A stretch of 51,068 bases of DNA from Lachnospiraceae bacterium (GCA_009911175.1 QXWX01000050.1:1-51068), one strand, 5' to 3'; shown: positions 8,636 through 17,808, numbered from the stretch's first letter. Program-made: numbers and translations. Notes: generated by a model from the sequence alone, not told the origin.

Positions 8636-9141
8636 TCACTTCCCGTCTCTCCCCCTGATCAGCAGATGATCAAAGCAGATCTGAGAAAACAGAGTCGTTT
8701 TTTCCGCAACTTTTTCAATATCTTCCGTACATTGCTCCGATAACCATTTCTCAAAAACCGCATAAAATCCCGAGGCATAAAAAAGAAGCATATCGTCAAA
8801 TTCATTTTCACTCATGTGCTCCGGAAGCTGATAATTCTGCAGGGTCTTGATCTTGAAAGGCTGCAGGACCTTCCGGTTGACCTTCTGCCAGAAATCATAC
8901 CGGTTATTTTTTAACAGGAGAAGGGACAGCAGCTCCTTCTGGTCATAAATATATTCCAGGATCATCCGTGTCACCTGACTGGGCGCGATCGAATGCCAGG
9001 AGATCTCTTCCGCCAGCCGGTCAAATTCTGCCAGGCAGTCCAGTCAATTGCTTTTTGTTTCAGCAGGCCGAGAAAAATCTGTTTGATCGTATGCTTTGTT
9101 TTTCTCGGCCGGCGGTCCGGTTTTTTCATCTTGATCTCCAT
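8636..9141 (-). pseudogene. TetR family regulator lacking the recognition helices
   Basis: The first ~28 residues (MEIKMKKPDRRPRKTKHTIK..) match the start of AcrR/TetR regulators. After LLKQKAI the frame breaks; the C-terminal ligand-binding domain resumes in another frame as DCLAEFDRLAEEISWHSIAP and runs to 8636. The ~30 residues normally lying between, with helices 2-3 of the DNA-binding domain, are absent, so this is an internal deletion plus frameshift. A palindromic operator-like site lies between this gene and the divergent SDR at 9418. Confidence 0.8.
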
Positions 9142-9183
9142 TCCGCCGCCGTTTTGCCGGCGGCTTAAATTATCTATGATCCG

Positions 9184-9198
9184 CAACCGTGCAGGTGG
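9184..9198. repeat. Solo end of the CCACCTGTACGGTTG MITE family
   Basis: CAACCGTGCAGGTGG matches the right terminal repeat of the MITE at 47519-47712 (CAACCGTACAGGTGG) at 14 of 15 positions. No partner end was found nearby, so it may be a remnant. Confidence 0.4.
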
Positions 9199-9229
9199 AT
9201 ATATTTCCAGAACAAGTTTATCGACAATT

Positions 9230-9280
9230 CAGACAAAAATGTTGATTAATCAACAATAGAACAGGATTGTTGATTGTCTG
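9230..9280. promoter_or_regulatory. Operator-like palindromes upstream of the SDR gene
   Basis: TGTTGATTAATCAACA (9240-9255) is a perfect 16-bp palindrome. It lies within a larger inverted pair CAGACAA (9230-9236)/TTGTCTG (9274-9280), with a second TTGTTGATTGT half-site at about 9268. Position between the TetR remnant and the SDR suggests the regulator's former binding site (inferred). Confidence 0.55.
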
Positions 9281-9417
9281 GAAAATCCAGTTGTTATATG
9301 ATGAACATAATCATTCGGAACAGCTATACCTTAACATAATCGGAAGCTGAAAACAAGATTACACTATGCTGGCTGGCCGATAAACTGTAAAAAACAAGAA
9401 AACGAGGAGAAATCATC

Positions 9418-10176
9418 ATGAAAAATTACATGGATCTGACAGGAAGAGTTGCGGTCGTAACGGGGGCATCCTCCGGACTTGGCTACGAGTATTGCAAAGC
9501 CTTTGCGGAAAACGGCGCGAAGGTGGCTGCATTTGCAAGGCGAAAAGAGAAGCTGGAAACGCTCAAAGGGGAAATTGAAGCCATGGGCGGGGAATGTCTG
9601 CCGGTTCCGTGCGACGTGGGAGACGAGGCCCAGGTCGTGGCAGGGGTGCGGTCTGTCATTGATACATTTGGAAAAGTAGATATCCTGGTGAACAATGCCG
9701 GAATGATGGCGTACTGCCCGACGGTGGACCTTTCTCTGGACCAGTGGCAGAAGGTGGTGGACGTCAGCCTGACAGGGTATTTCCTCATGGCAAGGGAATG
9801 CGCGAAAAATATGATTCAAAACCAGTACGGCCGCATCATCAACACCGCGTCCATGTACGGACACATCGCGGCGATGAACCACCCCATCCTTGCCTACAAC
9901 GCGACAAAGGGGGCAGTGCCGAACTTCACAAGGTCACTGGCGCAGGAATGGGCGAAGTACAACATTACCGTAAATGCCATCGGCCCGGGAGAATTTCCGT
10001 CGGAAATGATGCAGTTCGACGAGGCGGCGCTGGAAGAACTGAAAAAGAGATGCCCGCTCGGCAGGCCCGGAAAGATTGAAGAGCTGTGCGGACAGCTGCT
10101 GCTGTTCGCGTCGGAGAACTGTGCTTACACTACCGGACAGACGATCTATATTGACGGAGGGTGGACAGCGGTCTGA
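9418..10176 (+). CDS. SDR family oxidoreductase
   Basis: Classical short-chain dehydrogenase/reductase of 252 residues using NAD(P)H. Visible motifs are the cofactor loop TGASSGLG, NNAG, the catalytic serine in NTASMYG and the YNATK active-site tetrad. The sequence resembles gluconate 5-dehydrogenase and 3-oxoacyl-ACP reductase-like enzymes, but the substrate cannot be assigned. GAGGAG precedes the ATG. It stands alone, divergent from the broken TetR gene, and probably lost its repressor. Confidence 0.85.
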   Translation: MKNYMDLTGRVAVVTGASSGLGYEYCKAFAENGAKVAAFARRKEKLETLKGEIEAMGGECLPVPCDVGDEAQVVAGVRSVIDTFGKVDILVNNAGMMAYCPTVDLSLDQWQKVVDVSLTGYFLMARECAKNMIQNQYGRIINTASMYGHIAAMNHPILAYNATKGAVPNFTRSLAQEWAKYNITVNAIGPGEFPSEMMQFDEAALEELKKRCPLGRPGKIEELCGQLLLFASENCAYTTGQTIYIDGGWTAV

Positions 10177-10280
10177 CAGTATGACATACGGCCGGACCAG
10201 GGGGAATATCGTTACGATTCGCAGCCGTCAGGCCGTCAATTGTAACGAAAAAGCCCTTGCTCCGGTTTTGCTGTTGGCGG

Positions 10281-12464
10281 TTATGGATTGATCACCGTTA
10301 TGATATCCGCCTCTTGCGCCATATCCGCTGCTCTATATTCAATAAAAAGATAGCCCTCCCCGTCCAGAGCATATCCCATCCTCAGCGCAGCGTCGGGCTC
10401 TGCATAGCTGCTCACGTATCTTTCCAGCGCGGTTCCGTCCTCGGCCTCCAGATGCTGGCCGGCCAGATCCATCGAGAATCCGTTCTGCTTCGTGACCATC
10501 ACACGGTAATCCGCGTCCGCGATCCCGTAGAGCTCCTTATCGATGGCCAGACAGTAATCATTTTTCAGGACATATCCGTCCCCGAGCCGGAAGCTGACCG
10601 CCTTTCCTTTTTCCTCTTCGGTGAGGCCGAGAGAATCGGGATTCCCGGTTTTTACAATGCTTCCGGTGACCCATGCCGGGTCCGTCTCAAATGCCTGCCC
10701 TCTGAGGGTGCTCTCCGCTCCGTAGATCCCTTCTCCCATGGAAATGACCGGCTGCATATACATGCCGCTGGAAATATTCAGGATCTTTTCATCCTCCGGG
10801 GGGAGATTCACATACCACCCCGTGAGCATCAAAAAGGACATCAGCGGTTCCATTCCAAGAGTCCCGTGTACATCCCTCAAGACATAGATCCCGCTCCGTT
10901 TTCCCTCCGCCCGCTTTGTTTTTTCCTGAAAAAATTTTTTCGGCAGTATGACTCCGCGGATCTGGAGCTGATAATCAGCGGCTCCCTGCCGGAGCGACGC
11001 CTGTAAATCCGGATCCTCTGTATAATCCGTAAGCGCAAACCGTTCGCGCATGGTCACGACTTCCGGATCGGGAAGATAATAATCACAGAGCCCGTTCAGA
11101 GAGCAGTAGTCGGATATAAGAAACGAGGTCATGACTCCCGGCGCGTTGGAGCGCTCCTTGGTCTCCTGCCGGATAAACGCGTCAAAATCGCCTTCATATT
11201 TTGTATGGAAAAAACCGTTTTCCAATCCGCCTGACAGGCTGTCGGAAAACGAGGAATCCCAGAACAGCCGTCCCTCCTCATGACCGGTCAGGGCATTCAG
11301 CCTTTTTTCAAATGCGTCCTTGATCTCCGATTCCTGGAGATTGTCAAAGCAGGCAAATGTGCCTTCCGCTTCTTCGATATCCCGCATGGCATAGGCAATG
11401 ATATTTCCGGATTCCGGTTCACGGACCTCAAAGGAATCGATCCGGTCCTCATTGCTGCCGATGAGCTGTATCTTTTCCGTTTCAAGCTCTGCCGCCGTAT
11501 AATCTGAAACACCATATTTTTCATTCAGATATTCTGCCGCAAGCACAGAGACGTCGCCCTCTGTTACAGATTCCTGATGCAGGCCCGTCATCGCCAGGAG
11601 AAAAAACGCGGCGGCCAGCGCGGCCGGAATGCCGATCCATTTTCTCCGTCTCTCGGCTTTCCTGTGCAGAAGGGGAATCTGCCCGGAACAATATTTTACG
11701 ATCTCCATGGCCGCCAGCGCCCGGTCGTTGTCCCCCATCTCGGCATAGAATCTTAACCGGGAATTCATGTTCGTCATGATCAGATAGAATATTTTTTCGG
11801 AAAGCGCGTTCTCCCGGATCGCTTCCAGCAGGATCAGCAGAATCTCCTCATCCTCGTCCATCGTGAGATCTGTGTCAAAAAACTGCTGCCACGCCTTTAC
11901 CGCCTTTGGCCACCGCAGGCTGACAAGCTCCCGGAGCTTTTGGCGCATGAACTGTTCACGCAGATGCTTCTTCCGCAGCCATTGTTCCTGCGCTTCCTGA
12001 AAAAATGTACCGTATGCCGCGTTGGAGGATACAGAGAACGGTTCTCCTGCCGACGTCTCTGTTTCCGCCGCCGCCCCGGGCGCGTCTCCGCCGGAGAAAG
12101 CATCATCAGCCGATCCTGTTGCGTCTCCGCCGGAGAAAGCATCTCCTTCCGCTTCGGTTACGTTTTCATCGAAGTAGGTCTCTCCTGCAGTTCCAGAGCC
12201 GCCTCCGCCCGCAAAGCCATCACCAGCCGCTCCCATAGCGGCTCCTCCTTTTCCAACTCTGCCGCTGCCGTATTCATTTTCCAGAAGCGCCTCCGCCGTC
12301 TGCGCATACTCCAGGGCCGTCTGGTATGCCCCATAGAGTTTCTCCCATTCCGCCGGATGCTCCTCCGGGTGGTACTGCTTCGCCATCAGGGCATATGCTT
12401 TCTTGATCGCCCTCGTGTCCTTTGTCGCCTCGATTCCTAAGATGTCAAATGCCCGTCGTACCAT
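10281..12464 (-). CDS. Membrane-anchored J-domain protein
   Basis: Protein of 727 residues. Residues 1-65 form a J-domain (AFDILGIEATKDTRAIKKAY), but the signature HPD is HPE (KQYHPEEHP), a substitution I recall as common in Clostridial J-like proteins. An acidic Gly/Ala/Ser linker with repeated DAFSGGDA units follows (~residues 75-155), then a helical cytosolic region. A single membrane segment lies at ~276-296 (WIGIPAALAAAFFLLAMTG), and ~430 residues would be outside the cell. The gene overlaps the Hsp70 by 28 bases, so the two should act as a pair. Function of the outer domain is unknown. Confidence 0.75.
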   Translation of the reverse strand: MVRRAFDILGIEATKDTRAIKKAYALMAKQYHPEEHPAEWEKLYGAYQTALEYAQTAEALLENEYGSGRVGKGGAAMGAAGDGFAGGGGSGTAGETYFDENVTEAEGDAFSGGDATGSADDAFSGGDAPGAAAETETSAGEPFSVSSNAAYGTFFQEAQEQWLRKKHLREQFMRQKLRELVSLRWPKAVKAWQQFFDTDLTMDEDEEILLILLEAIRENALSEKIFYLIMTNMNSRLRFYAEMGDNDRALAAMEIVKYCSGQIPLLHRKAERRRKWIGIPAALAAAFFLLAMTGLHQESVTEGDVSVLAAEYLNEKYGVSDYTAAELETEKIQLIGSNEDRIDSFEVREPESGNIIAYAMRDIEEAEGTFACFDNLQESEIKDAFEKRLNALTGHEEGRLFWDSSFSDSLSGGLENGFFHTKYEGDFDAFIRQETKERSNAPGVMTSFLISDYCSLNGLCDYYLPDPEVVTMRERFALTDYTEDPDLQASLRQGAADYQLQIRGVILPKKFFQEKTKRAEGKRSGIYVLRDVHGTLGMEPLMSFLMLTGWYVNLPPEDEKILNISSGMYMQPVISMGEGIYGAESTLRGQAFETDPAWVTGSIVKTGNPDSLGLTEEEKGKAVSFRLGDGYVLKNDYCLAIDKELYGIADADYRVMVTKQNGFSMDLAGQHLEAEDGTALERYVSSYAEPDAALRMGYALDGEGYLFIEYRAADMAQEADIITVINP

Positions 12465-14284
12465 TTCAGATCTTCCTCCTCAGCCATAGAATCTGCTCCT
12501 TCCCCAAACGGATCTGCTCCTGAATCTGGTTCATACCAGGAACTGTCATTCTCCAGGCACTGCCATGCATCCGCAAATGTATCCAGATACCGGTCCGCGC
12601 GTTCAAAAAAATCCGCGATATACTTTCGCTGCTTCCGGATTTTATACGGATCCTGCTCCTGGTTCACCAGATATTGAAAATACTGGATCCGCCTTCCGAT
12701 CTCTTCCCGCAGCTCCCCGGTAGTCTGGGCAAAAAGCCGTTCTCCCCAGGCGATCAGCATCTGGTTCTCCTCCTCATTCGCGGGAAGAGAATGAAGCTGC
12801 TCCAGATCCCCCAGATACTGTTCCAGCTCTGCCGGATCAAGGGTATACGTTCCGGTGGTGATCACCTGCCTCGCCTGCTTTCCGGTGGAATCCACCTTCA
12901 CATCTACGATCAGGATCCCATTGATATCATAGGTATAGCATACCGCTATGGATTCCTGTCCTTTCAGGGCCATGGGAACATCCACACAGAGCTCCCCCAG
13001 ATAAATATTTTCGTCTGCATAATAGGCTTCTCCCTGATACACATCGATCTTCACAGACTTCTGAAAATCCTTCGCAGTCTGAAAACGCTGTTCCTTTCTG
13101 CAGGGCAGCACACTGTTGCGGTCAATAATGGGCGCCATGATGGAGCGCCGGGCATCCGCCTCATTATAGACTCCGGTGCCCAGGGTAAAGGGACAGATAT
13201 CGGTCAGGAGAAGGTCCTTTACATCCTCCCTACGCTCTTTGATCCCGGCATACACGCCCACTCCCGCGGCGATCATATGATCCGGGTCCATCACCGTCAT
13301 CTGTCCGTAGGGCAAGAAATGCCGCAGGTATTGCTGGACCGTCGGCATCTTGCAGGAGCCGCCTGCCAGTACGACCTTGGAGATCTCCAGCCGTTCCTTC
13401 TGCCCGTCATTCAGCACGGCTCTTACGGGAACAAGCATCCTGTGGAACAGAGGCATGGAGATCTGGATCAGCTTCTGGTTCGTCAGTTCCATCTGCCCCT
13501 GGAACTCCCCGTCCGTAACGGTCATGACCGTCTGCTCTGTTTCGGACAGCATGCACTTTGCCTGTGCCGCGCGCCTTAAGATCACATTCTGTCTCTGGGG
13601 GGACAGCGCATCGAAGCAGAGGCCATGTTCCTTGCAGAACTGCTCTGCGACGGCACGGTCAAAATCACTTCCCCCAAGGCGGTTATCGCCGCTTACCGAC
13701 ACGATCTCGACCACATTGTCAAAGCAGTCCACCAGCGACACATCCAGAGTCCCGCCGCCGAAATCGAAGACCAGCAGAGTCTCATCCTCCTCAGCCTGCC
13801 CCTTTCCTCCGGTGCTCCGGCATGCCAGCGCGGCGGCGGAGGGTTCATTTACGATCCTTTCCACATGAAGCCCCGCCAGAGCCCCCGCATCCTTGGTGGC
13901 CTTTCTCGCCATATCATTAAAATATGCCGGCACACTGATGACTGCTTCTTTGATCTCCGTACCCAGATACCGCTCCGCGTCCTCCTTCAGCCTGCGGAGC
14001 ACCAATGCCGAGAGCTCTTCCGGACGATACTCCCTGCCGCCGAGAGCATAGGTCTTTTCCGTCCCCATAAACCGTTTGAACAACGCGGCCGTGTGCTCCG
14101 GATGGGAGGTCAGCCGTTCCTTCGCAATCTTCCCGACGTATACATGCCCTTCCTCATCAATACTTACGATACTCGGTGTCAGAAATTCCCCCAATGAATT
14201 CGGGATCAGCCGGCTCCGCCCATCCTGCCAGACGGAAACCAGGCTGTTGGTAGTACCGAGATCGATCCCAATGATCCTTTCCAT
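12437..14284 (-). CDS. Hsp70 family chaperone (DnaK/HscC-like)
   Basis: ATP-driven chaperone of 615 residues. The ATPase domain shows phosphate-1 GIDLGTTNS, phosphate-2 VFDFGGGTLDVSLVD and the adenosine motif VVLAGGSCKMP. A substrate-binding beta domain follows (DICPFTLGTGVYNEAD, then SVLPCRKEQRF), with a short, divergent C-terminal helical part, so it is not the housekeeping DnaK and more like HscC-type paralogues. Start 14284 gives MERIIGIDLGTT with AGAGGT upstream; the longer frame to 14461 crosses the promoter. It is the first gene of a two-gene unit with the J-domain protein. Confidence 0.88.
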   Translation of the reverse strand: MERIIGIDLGTTNSLVSVWQDGRSRLIPNSLGEFLTPSIVSIDEEGHVYVGKIAKERLTSHPEHTAALFKRFMGTEKTYALGGREYRPEELSALVLRRLKEDAERYLGTEIKEAVISVPAYFNDMARKATKDAGALAGLHVERIVNEPSAAALACRSTGGKGQAEEDETLLVFDFGGGTLDVSLVDCFDNVVEIVSVSGDNRLGGSDFDRAVAEQFCKEHGLCFDALSPQRQNVILRRAAQAKCMLSETEQTVMTVTDGEFQGQMELTNQKLIQISMPLFHRMLVPVRAVLNDGQKERLEISKVVLAGGSCKMPTVQQYLRHFLPYGQMTVMDPDHMIAAGVGVYAGIKERREDVKDLLLTDICPFTLGTGVYNEADARRSIMAPIIDRNSVLPCRKEQRFQTAKDFQKSVKIDVYQGEAYYADENIYLGELCVDVPMALKGQESIAVCYTYDINGILIVDVKVDSTGKQARQVITTGTYTLDPAELEQYLGDLEQLHSLPANEEENQMLIAWGERLFAQTTGELREEIGRRIQYFQYLVNQEQDPYKIRKQRKYIADFFERADRYLDTFADAWQCLENDSSWYEPDSGADPFGEGADSMAEEEDLKWYDGHLTS

Positions 14285-14401
14285 AGCGATACCTCTGTCC
14301 TCATGCTTTCTTTGAGAACTGCAGGAAAAAAACTGTGCAGACAAGCAAGACACATAAGTAATGTTCCTACAGTTCCTTATTATAAAATATAGATTGCCTT
14401 C

Positions 14402-14430
14402 ATCATAGCATAAACCAAATACGAAAACAA
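14402..14430 (-). promoter_or_regulatory. Sigma-A promoter of the Hsp70/J-protein operon
   Basis: Minus strand TTGTTT (14425-14430), 17-base spacer, TATGAT (14402-14407). The leader (about 14285-14395) contains the inverted pair GAACTGTAGGA/TCCTGCAGTTC. No CIRCE element is seen. Confidence 0.6.
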
Positions 14431-14528
14431 TGAAGGTCTCTTTTTTGCGCGGCATGTTCAATGGATTGCTAAAATCTATGGCCTGGCCCCAAAATGTAAA
14501 CTTAAGCTAAAATTAAGCCCGCCCCCGC

Positions 14529-14557
14529 TTGTATCCTCTCTCTGTAAGAAATATAAT
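14529..14557 (+). promoter_or_regulatory. Sigma-A promoter of the two-component operon
   Basis: TTGTAT (14529-14534), 17-base spacer, perfect TATAAT (14552-14557). Transcription should start near 14564, directly before the leader hairpin at 14567. Confidence 0.7.
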
Positions 14558-14566
14558 ATAGATTGG

Positions 14567-14612
14567 AAAACTCTCCTGCGCCCATCTCACAAATCTGGCG
14601 CAAGGAGTTTTT
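14567..14612 (+). terminator. Leader terminator (possible attenuator) before the response regulator
   Basis: AAAACTCTCCTGCGCC (14567-14582) pairs with GGCGCAAGGAGTTTTT (14597-14612), ending in a T-run. It begins only a few bases after the predicted transcription start and 32 bases before the response-regulator ATG, so it could end transcripts prematurely. It could instead be a leftover bidirectional terminator. Confidence 0.6.
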
Positions 14613-14643
14613 GGGAATGCTCATAGAGATACGGAGGTGCAAA

Positions 14644-15369
14644 ATGAACCCGATCCCCGCACAAAAAACAGATTATAAAATCATGCTTGTGGATGATGAG
14701 CCCGACATCCTGGACCTGCTCGAGAAGGCTCTCAACATAGAAGGCTACTACAACATTATCAAAATAGAAGACGGACAGACCGCAGTCCAGCTCTGCCGCA
14801 GGACCTCCCCGGACATCATCATTTTAGACGTGATGCTTCCCGATCTGGACGGATATGAGGTCTGCAGACAGATCCGCGCCTTTTCCCATTGCCCGATCTT
14901 ATTTTTATCTTCCAAAAATGACGAACTGGACAAGATCCTGGGTCTTTCGGTGGGCGGGGATGATTACGTGGCAAAGCCGTTCAGCCCGAAGGAGATCGCG
15001 TATCGGGTCAAGGCGCAGCTCCGGCGGGCCGCGTATCAGCAAGATCCGTCGGAGAAGGAGCTCATAAAAACAGGGGAATTGGAAATTGACGTGGAGGGCT
15101 GCAGGGTCACAAAAGGCGGCAGCCCCATAGAACTGACCGCGCGGGAATTTGAAATTCTGCGGTATCTGGCGGAAAATCAAGGCCGGGTCATCAGCCGCGA
15201 ACGCTTATATGAAACCATCTGGGGCGAGGACAGCTTCGGGTGCGACAATACGGTCATGGTGCATATCCGGCATCTGCGTGAAAAAATAGAGGACGATCCC
15301 GCGGCGCCCCGATACATCATCACGATGAAAGGATTAGGCTATAAGCTGGTGGACCCTTATGAAGAATAA
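14644..15369 (+). CDS. OmpR/PhoB family response regulator
   Basis: DNA-binding regulator of 241 residues. The receiver domain has the acidic pocket (MLVDDEPD), phospho-acceptor D62 in IIILDVMLPDLDGYE and the conserved lysine in VAKPFSP. A winged-helix output domain follows (LTAREFEILRYLAENQGRVI..). Start 14644 is chosen for the GGAGGTG site; the upstream in-frame ATG at 14563 falls in the leader hairpin. Its end overlaps the kinase start by 11 bases. The ABC exporter at 17827 is a plausible but unproven target. Confidence 0.92.
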   Translation: MNPIPAQKTDYKIMLVDDEPDILDLLEKALNIEGYYNIIKIEDGQTAVQLCRRTSPDIIILDVMLPDLDGYEVCRQIRAFSHCPILFLSSKNDELDKILGLSVGGDDYVAKPFSPKEIAYRVKAQLRRAAYQQDPSEKELIKTGELEIDVEGCRVTKGGSPIELTAREFEILRYLAENQGRVISRERLYETIWGEDSFGCDNTVMVHIRHLREKIEDDPAAPRYIITMKGLGYKLVDPYEE

Positions 15370-16780
15370 AAGCGATCTCAATCTGTTTTTTCGTTCGTTC
15401 GGCATTGTCGTGATTGTGATCTTCGCGGCCATTGCAGCGGGGATCGGCCTGTTTTATTATGTGTTCGCGATTCCGGCGCGGGAGGGACTCAGCCTGGCCT
15501 CATGGCCAGACGTGTATACAGACAATTTTTCCATTCAGCTTGAAGAAGAACAGGGAGAGCTTAAAGTAAAAGAATTCGGGATTGAAGATCTGGACCGGTA
15601 TGGCTTATGGCTGCAGGTGATCGATGAAAACGGACAGGAGGTTTTTTCACACAATAAGCCGGAGAACTGTCCCAACAGCTATACGGCCTCCAAGCTTCTG
15701 GCATTCGGTACGAACGTTTACGATAATGATAACAGGGTTTTTGCGGGAAATTATGAAGGGGCAGAGAAAACCTACGGTTACTTTATCGGTTTTCCCTATG
15801 CGGTCGGAAAGCATATGCTCTACTACAACGGAGAACATGTCAGCCGGCTTTCCCCCGTGATCCGTACAGGGATCGCATGCGTTTCCTGCGCCGTATTTTT
15901 GTTTACATTAGCTTATGTATTCTGGCTTTCCAGGCATCTGGGAAAGATCACAAAGGGCATCCGGGATGTCAGCCGGCGCGCCTATACGCCATGCTCAGCG
16001 GGCGGCGTATTCGGCGAGATCTATGCGGCTCTGAGTGAAATGGACACGGAGCTCCGCCGCAGTGATCAGTTGCGGATAGATACGGAGAGAGTCCGCAGAG
16101 AATGGATCACGAATATTACACATGATGTAAAAACACCCCTGTCTCCCATCAAGGGATATGCGGAGCTGCTTGCGGAAAATCAGATTTCGGAAAGCAGTGA
16201 GGTGCAGGAATACGGAAAGATCATTTTGAAAAATGCGGTCTATACGGAGAATCTGATCAATGACCTGAAACTGACCTATCAGTTCGAAGCGGGCGTGATC
16301 CCCCTGTCTTTGCAGGAAATACATCTCGTGCGCTATATCAGGGAACTGGTCATAGATCTGATCAACGATCCTGCTTTTAAAAAACGTGAGATCGAGTTTG
16401 AAAGTGCGGAAGATGAGGTGGTTGTCCGGATCGACAGCAGGCTGTTCCGCCGTGCGGTGGGAAATCTGATCATCAACGCGCTTACGCATAATCCGCCGGA
16501 AACAAAGGTATTTATCCGTATCGAAAGAAGCGGACAAGGCAGGGTATCGATCCTTTTGCGAGATAACGGAACGGGGATGGACGAGGAGGAGCAGGCAGAG
16601 CTGTTCGAACGGTATTACAGAGGGACAAATACGAAAGAAAAACCGGAGGGCAGCGGCCTCGGCCTGGCGATCGCAAAGCAGATTGTTATACTCCACGGCG
16701 GCGACATTACGGTAAAAAGTAAGCGAAATGAAGGGACAGCGTTTCGGGTTTCGATACCTGAAGGGCATTCTGTAAAGTAG
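15359..16780 (+). CDS. Sensor histidine kinase
   Basis: Membrane sensor kinase of 473 residues. Membrane spans at ~12-38 and ~165-190 flank an extracellular sensing domain of about 130 residues. The dimerisation domain carries H255 in ITHDVKTPLSPIKGY, and the ATP-binding domain has NALTHN, DNGTGMDEEE and GSGLGLAIAKQ motifs. It is translationally coupled to the response regulator. The signal is unknown; such pairs next to ABC exporters often sense peptide antibiotics or envelope stress. Confidence 0.92.
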   Translation: MKNKSDLNLFFRSFGIVVIVIFAAIAAGIGLFYYVFAIPAREGLSLASWPDVYTDNFSIQLEEEQGELKVKEFGIEDLDRYGLWLQVIDENGQEVFSHNKPENCPNSYTASKLLAFGTNVYDNDNRVFAGNYEGAEKTYGYFIGFPYAVGKHMLYYNGEHVSRLSPVIRTGIACVSCAVFLFTLAYVFWLSRHLGKITKGIRDVSRRAYTPCSAGGVFGEIYAALSEMDTELRRSDQLRIDTERVRREWITNITHDVKTPLSPIKGYAELLAENQISESSEVQEYGKIILKNAVYTENLINDLKLTYQFEAGVIPLSLQEIHLVRYIRELVIDLINDPAFKKREIEFESAEDEVVVRIDSRLFRRAVGNLIINALTHNPPETKVFIRIERSGQGRVSILLRDNGTGMDEEEQAELFERYYRGTNTKEKPEGSGLGLAIAKQIVILHGGDITVKSKRNEGTAFRVSIPEGHSVK

Positions 16781-16821
16781 AAATCTCAGGGGAAAGTTTT
16801 TTTGACGGATTCGCAGGGAGC

Positions 16822-16921
16822 TGTCGGGAAATGCAGGTTTCCTACAGGATATTGTTATACAACGTTATAAATCACAGCAATATCTTGTGGTCATACCGAT
16901 ATTTCCCGACAACCCCTTTTT
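16822..16921 (+). terminator. Long hairpin terminator after the kinase gene
   Basis: TGTCGGGAAAT (16822-16832) pairs with ATTTCCCGACA (16901-16911), with an inner ACAGGATATTG/CAATATCTTGT stem and a closing T-run at about 16917-16921. The same outer arm sequence recurs at 41698-41753. Confidence 0.7.
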
Positions 16922-16935
16922 CGTTTCTATAAGTA

Positions 16936-16970
16936 AAAGACACCCATACAATAACTGTATGAGTGCCTTT
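16936..16970. terminator. Short bidirectional hairpin
   Basis: CACCCATACA pairs with TGTATGAGTG, flanked by AAAAGA on one side and CCTTT on the other. It separates the kinase gene from the AT-rich Abi remnant. Confidence 0.5.
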
Positions 16971-17093
16971 CAACCATAATCAGTATGGTTCTCTCCGTAG
17001 AAGTATATTACTATATGATGAAAATTATTACAACATTTATAATAGGTTTTTTTGAGTGTTTTAATAGTAAATCTTTGGAATTATTTGATTATA

Positions 17094-17476
17094 TTATTGA
17101 AAACAGTGCTGTTTATCAAATTTGTTATACTCTATCTCATCTTTTGGGATGTTAAGTAAGGTGTCTAAATCAGATAAATTCTTAATTCCCATTTGAGTAT
17201 GTACATATTCAAAAGCATGAGGATGAATTTTTAACTGGAGATCCGTCAGCATAATCTTTAAATCTGAAATAAATTGTTTGTATTCAGTTTTAGGAAGAAA
17301 ATACTTGAAATATACGATCAGATCGAAAAGTCTTTGGTCTAAATCTCTGGTATAGCCGCGGAGCCAGTACGTACTAAAATTTTTTTATGTGAAGAACCAT
17401 TACATAAGATATGCTTATCATTTCTAAGTTTTTTCATTTGTTGATTGTAAGTTAAAAAGAATTTATCATCATTCAT
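17094..17476 (-). pseudogene. Abi family (abortive infection) protein remnant
   Basis: On the minus strand ATG at 17476 opens MNDDKFFLTYNQQMKKLRND.., matching the N-terminus of Abi_2/AbiF-like proteins. The frame ends after ILVRTG; a second frame gives the family's C-terminal part (RDLDQRLFDLIVYFKYFLPK, then IHPHAFEYVHTQMG) to the stop at 17094. The central ~200 residues are gone. The stretch is clearly AT-richer than its neighbours, suggesting horizontal origin. The family assignment rests on recognised motifs only. Confidence 0.6.
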
Positions 17477-17771
17477 TTTGTAAAATTTTCCTCATCGTGA
17501 AATTTTTCTATATTGTTGTTTTGGCAATACAAATATTACATATTGTTTATGTGCAAGATTTCTTTTTTACGAACTTTATTAAATCTTTCACGTAGAGACT
17601 ATGTGATATCCTCAAGAATATCATAGTAGTATTAATAATTCAATATAAAGGTTTTTAAATCTTGATTAATTTTAAACCATTTTTCGTGTTTATCATGAAC
17701 TATTGTTTTATTTTCGCTGACTTTTCCAAATTAAGATAATCTTAAGATGCAATAAAAACCACCCTAAGACG

Positions 17772-17808
17772 GATGATTTATGCTGTAAAGCATAGGTCAT
17801 CTTTTTTT
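17772..17808 (+). terminator. Terminator-like leader hairpin before the ABC exporter
   Basis: GATGA..TATGCT pairs with AGCATA..TCATC (17772-17801) with a TT/GG internal loop, followed by seven T residues (17802-17808). It lies five bases before the AGGAGGG ribosome site of the ATPase gene, so read-through or anti-termination would be needed for expression from any upstream promoter. Confidence 0.65.

Noticed and set aside
10190..10255. CGTTAC/GTAACG inverted repeat as terminator of the SDR gene
   Set aside because: Only six paired bases around a long loop and the A-run is on the wrong side for the SDR; too weak to list.
11940..12440. 166-codon plus-strand frame opposite the J-domain gene
   Set aside because: Antisense shadow of a GC-rich repeat linker; Cys/Arg/Phe-rich composition and no ribosome site.
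12674..14197. Several long plus-strand frames opposite the Hsp70 gene
   Set aside because: Antisense shadows of a gene whose motifs are unambiguous.
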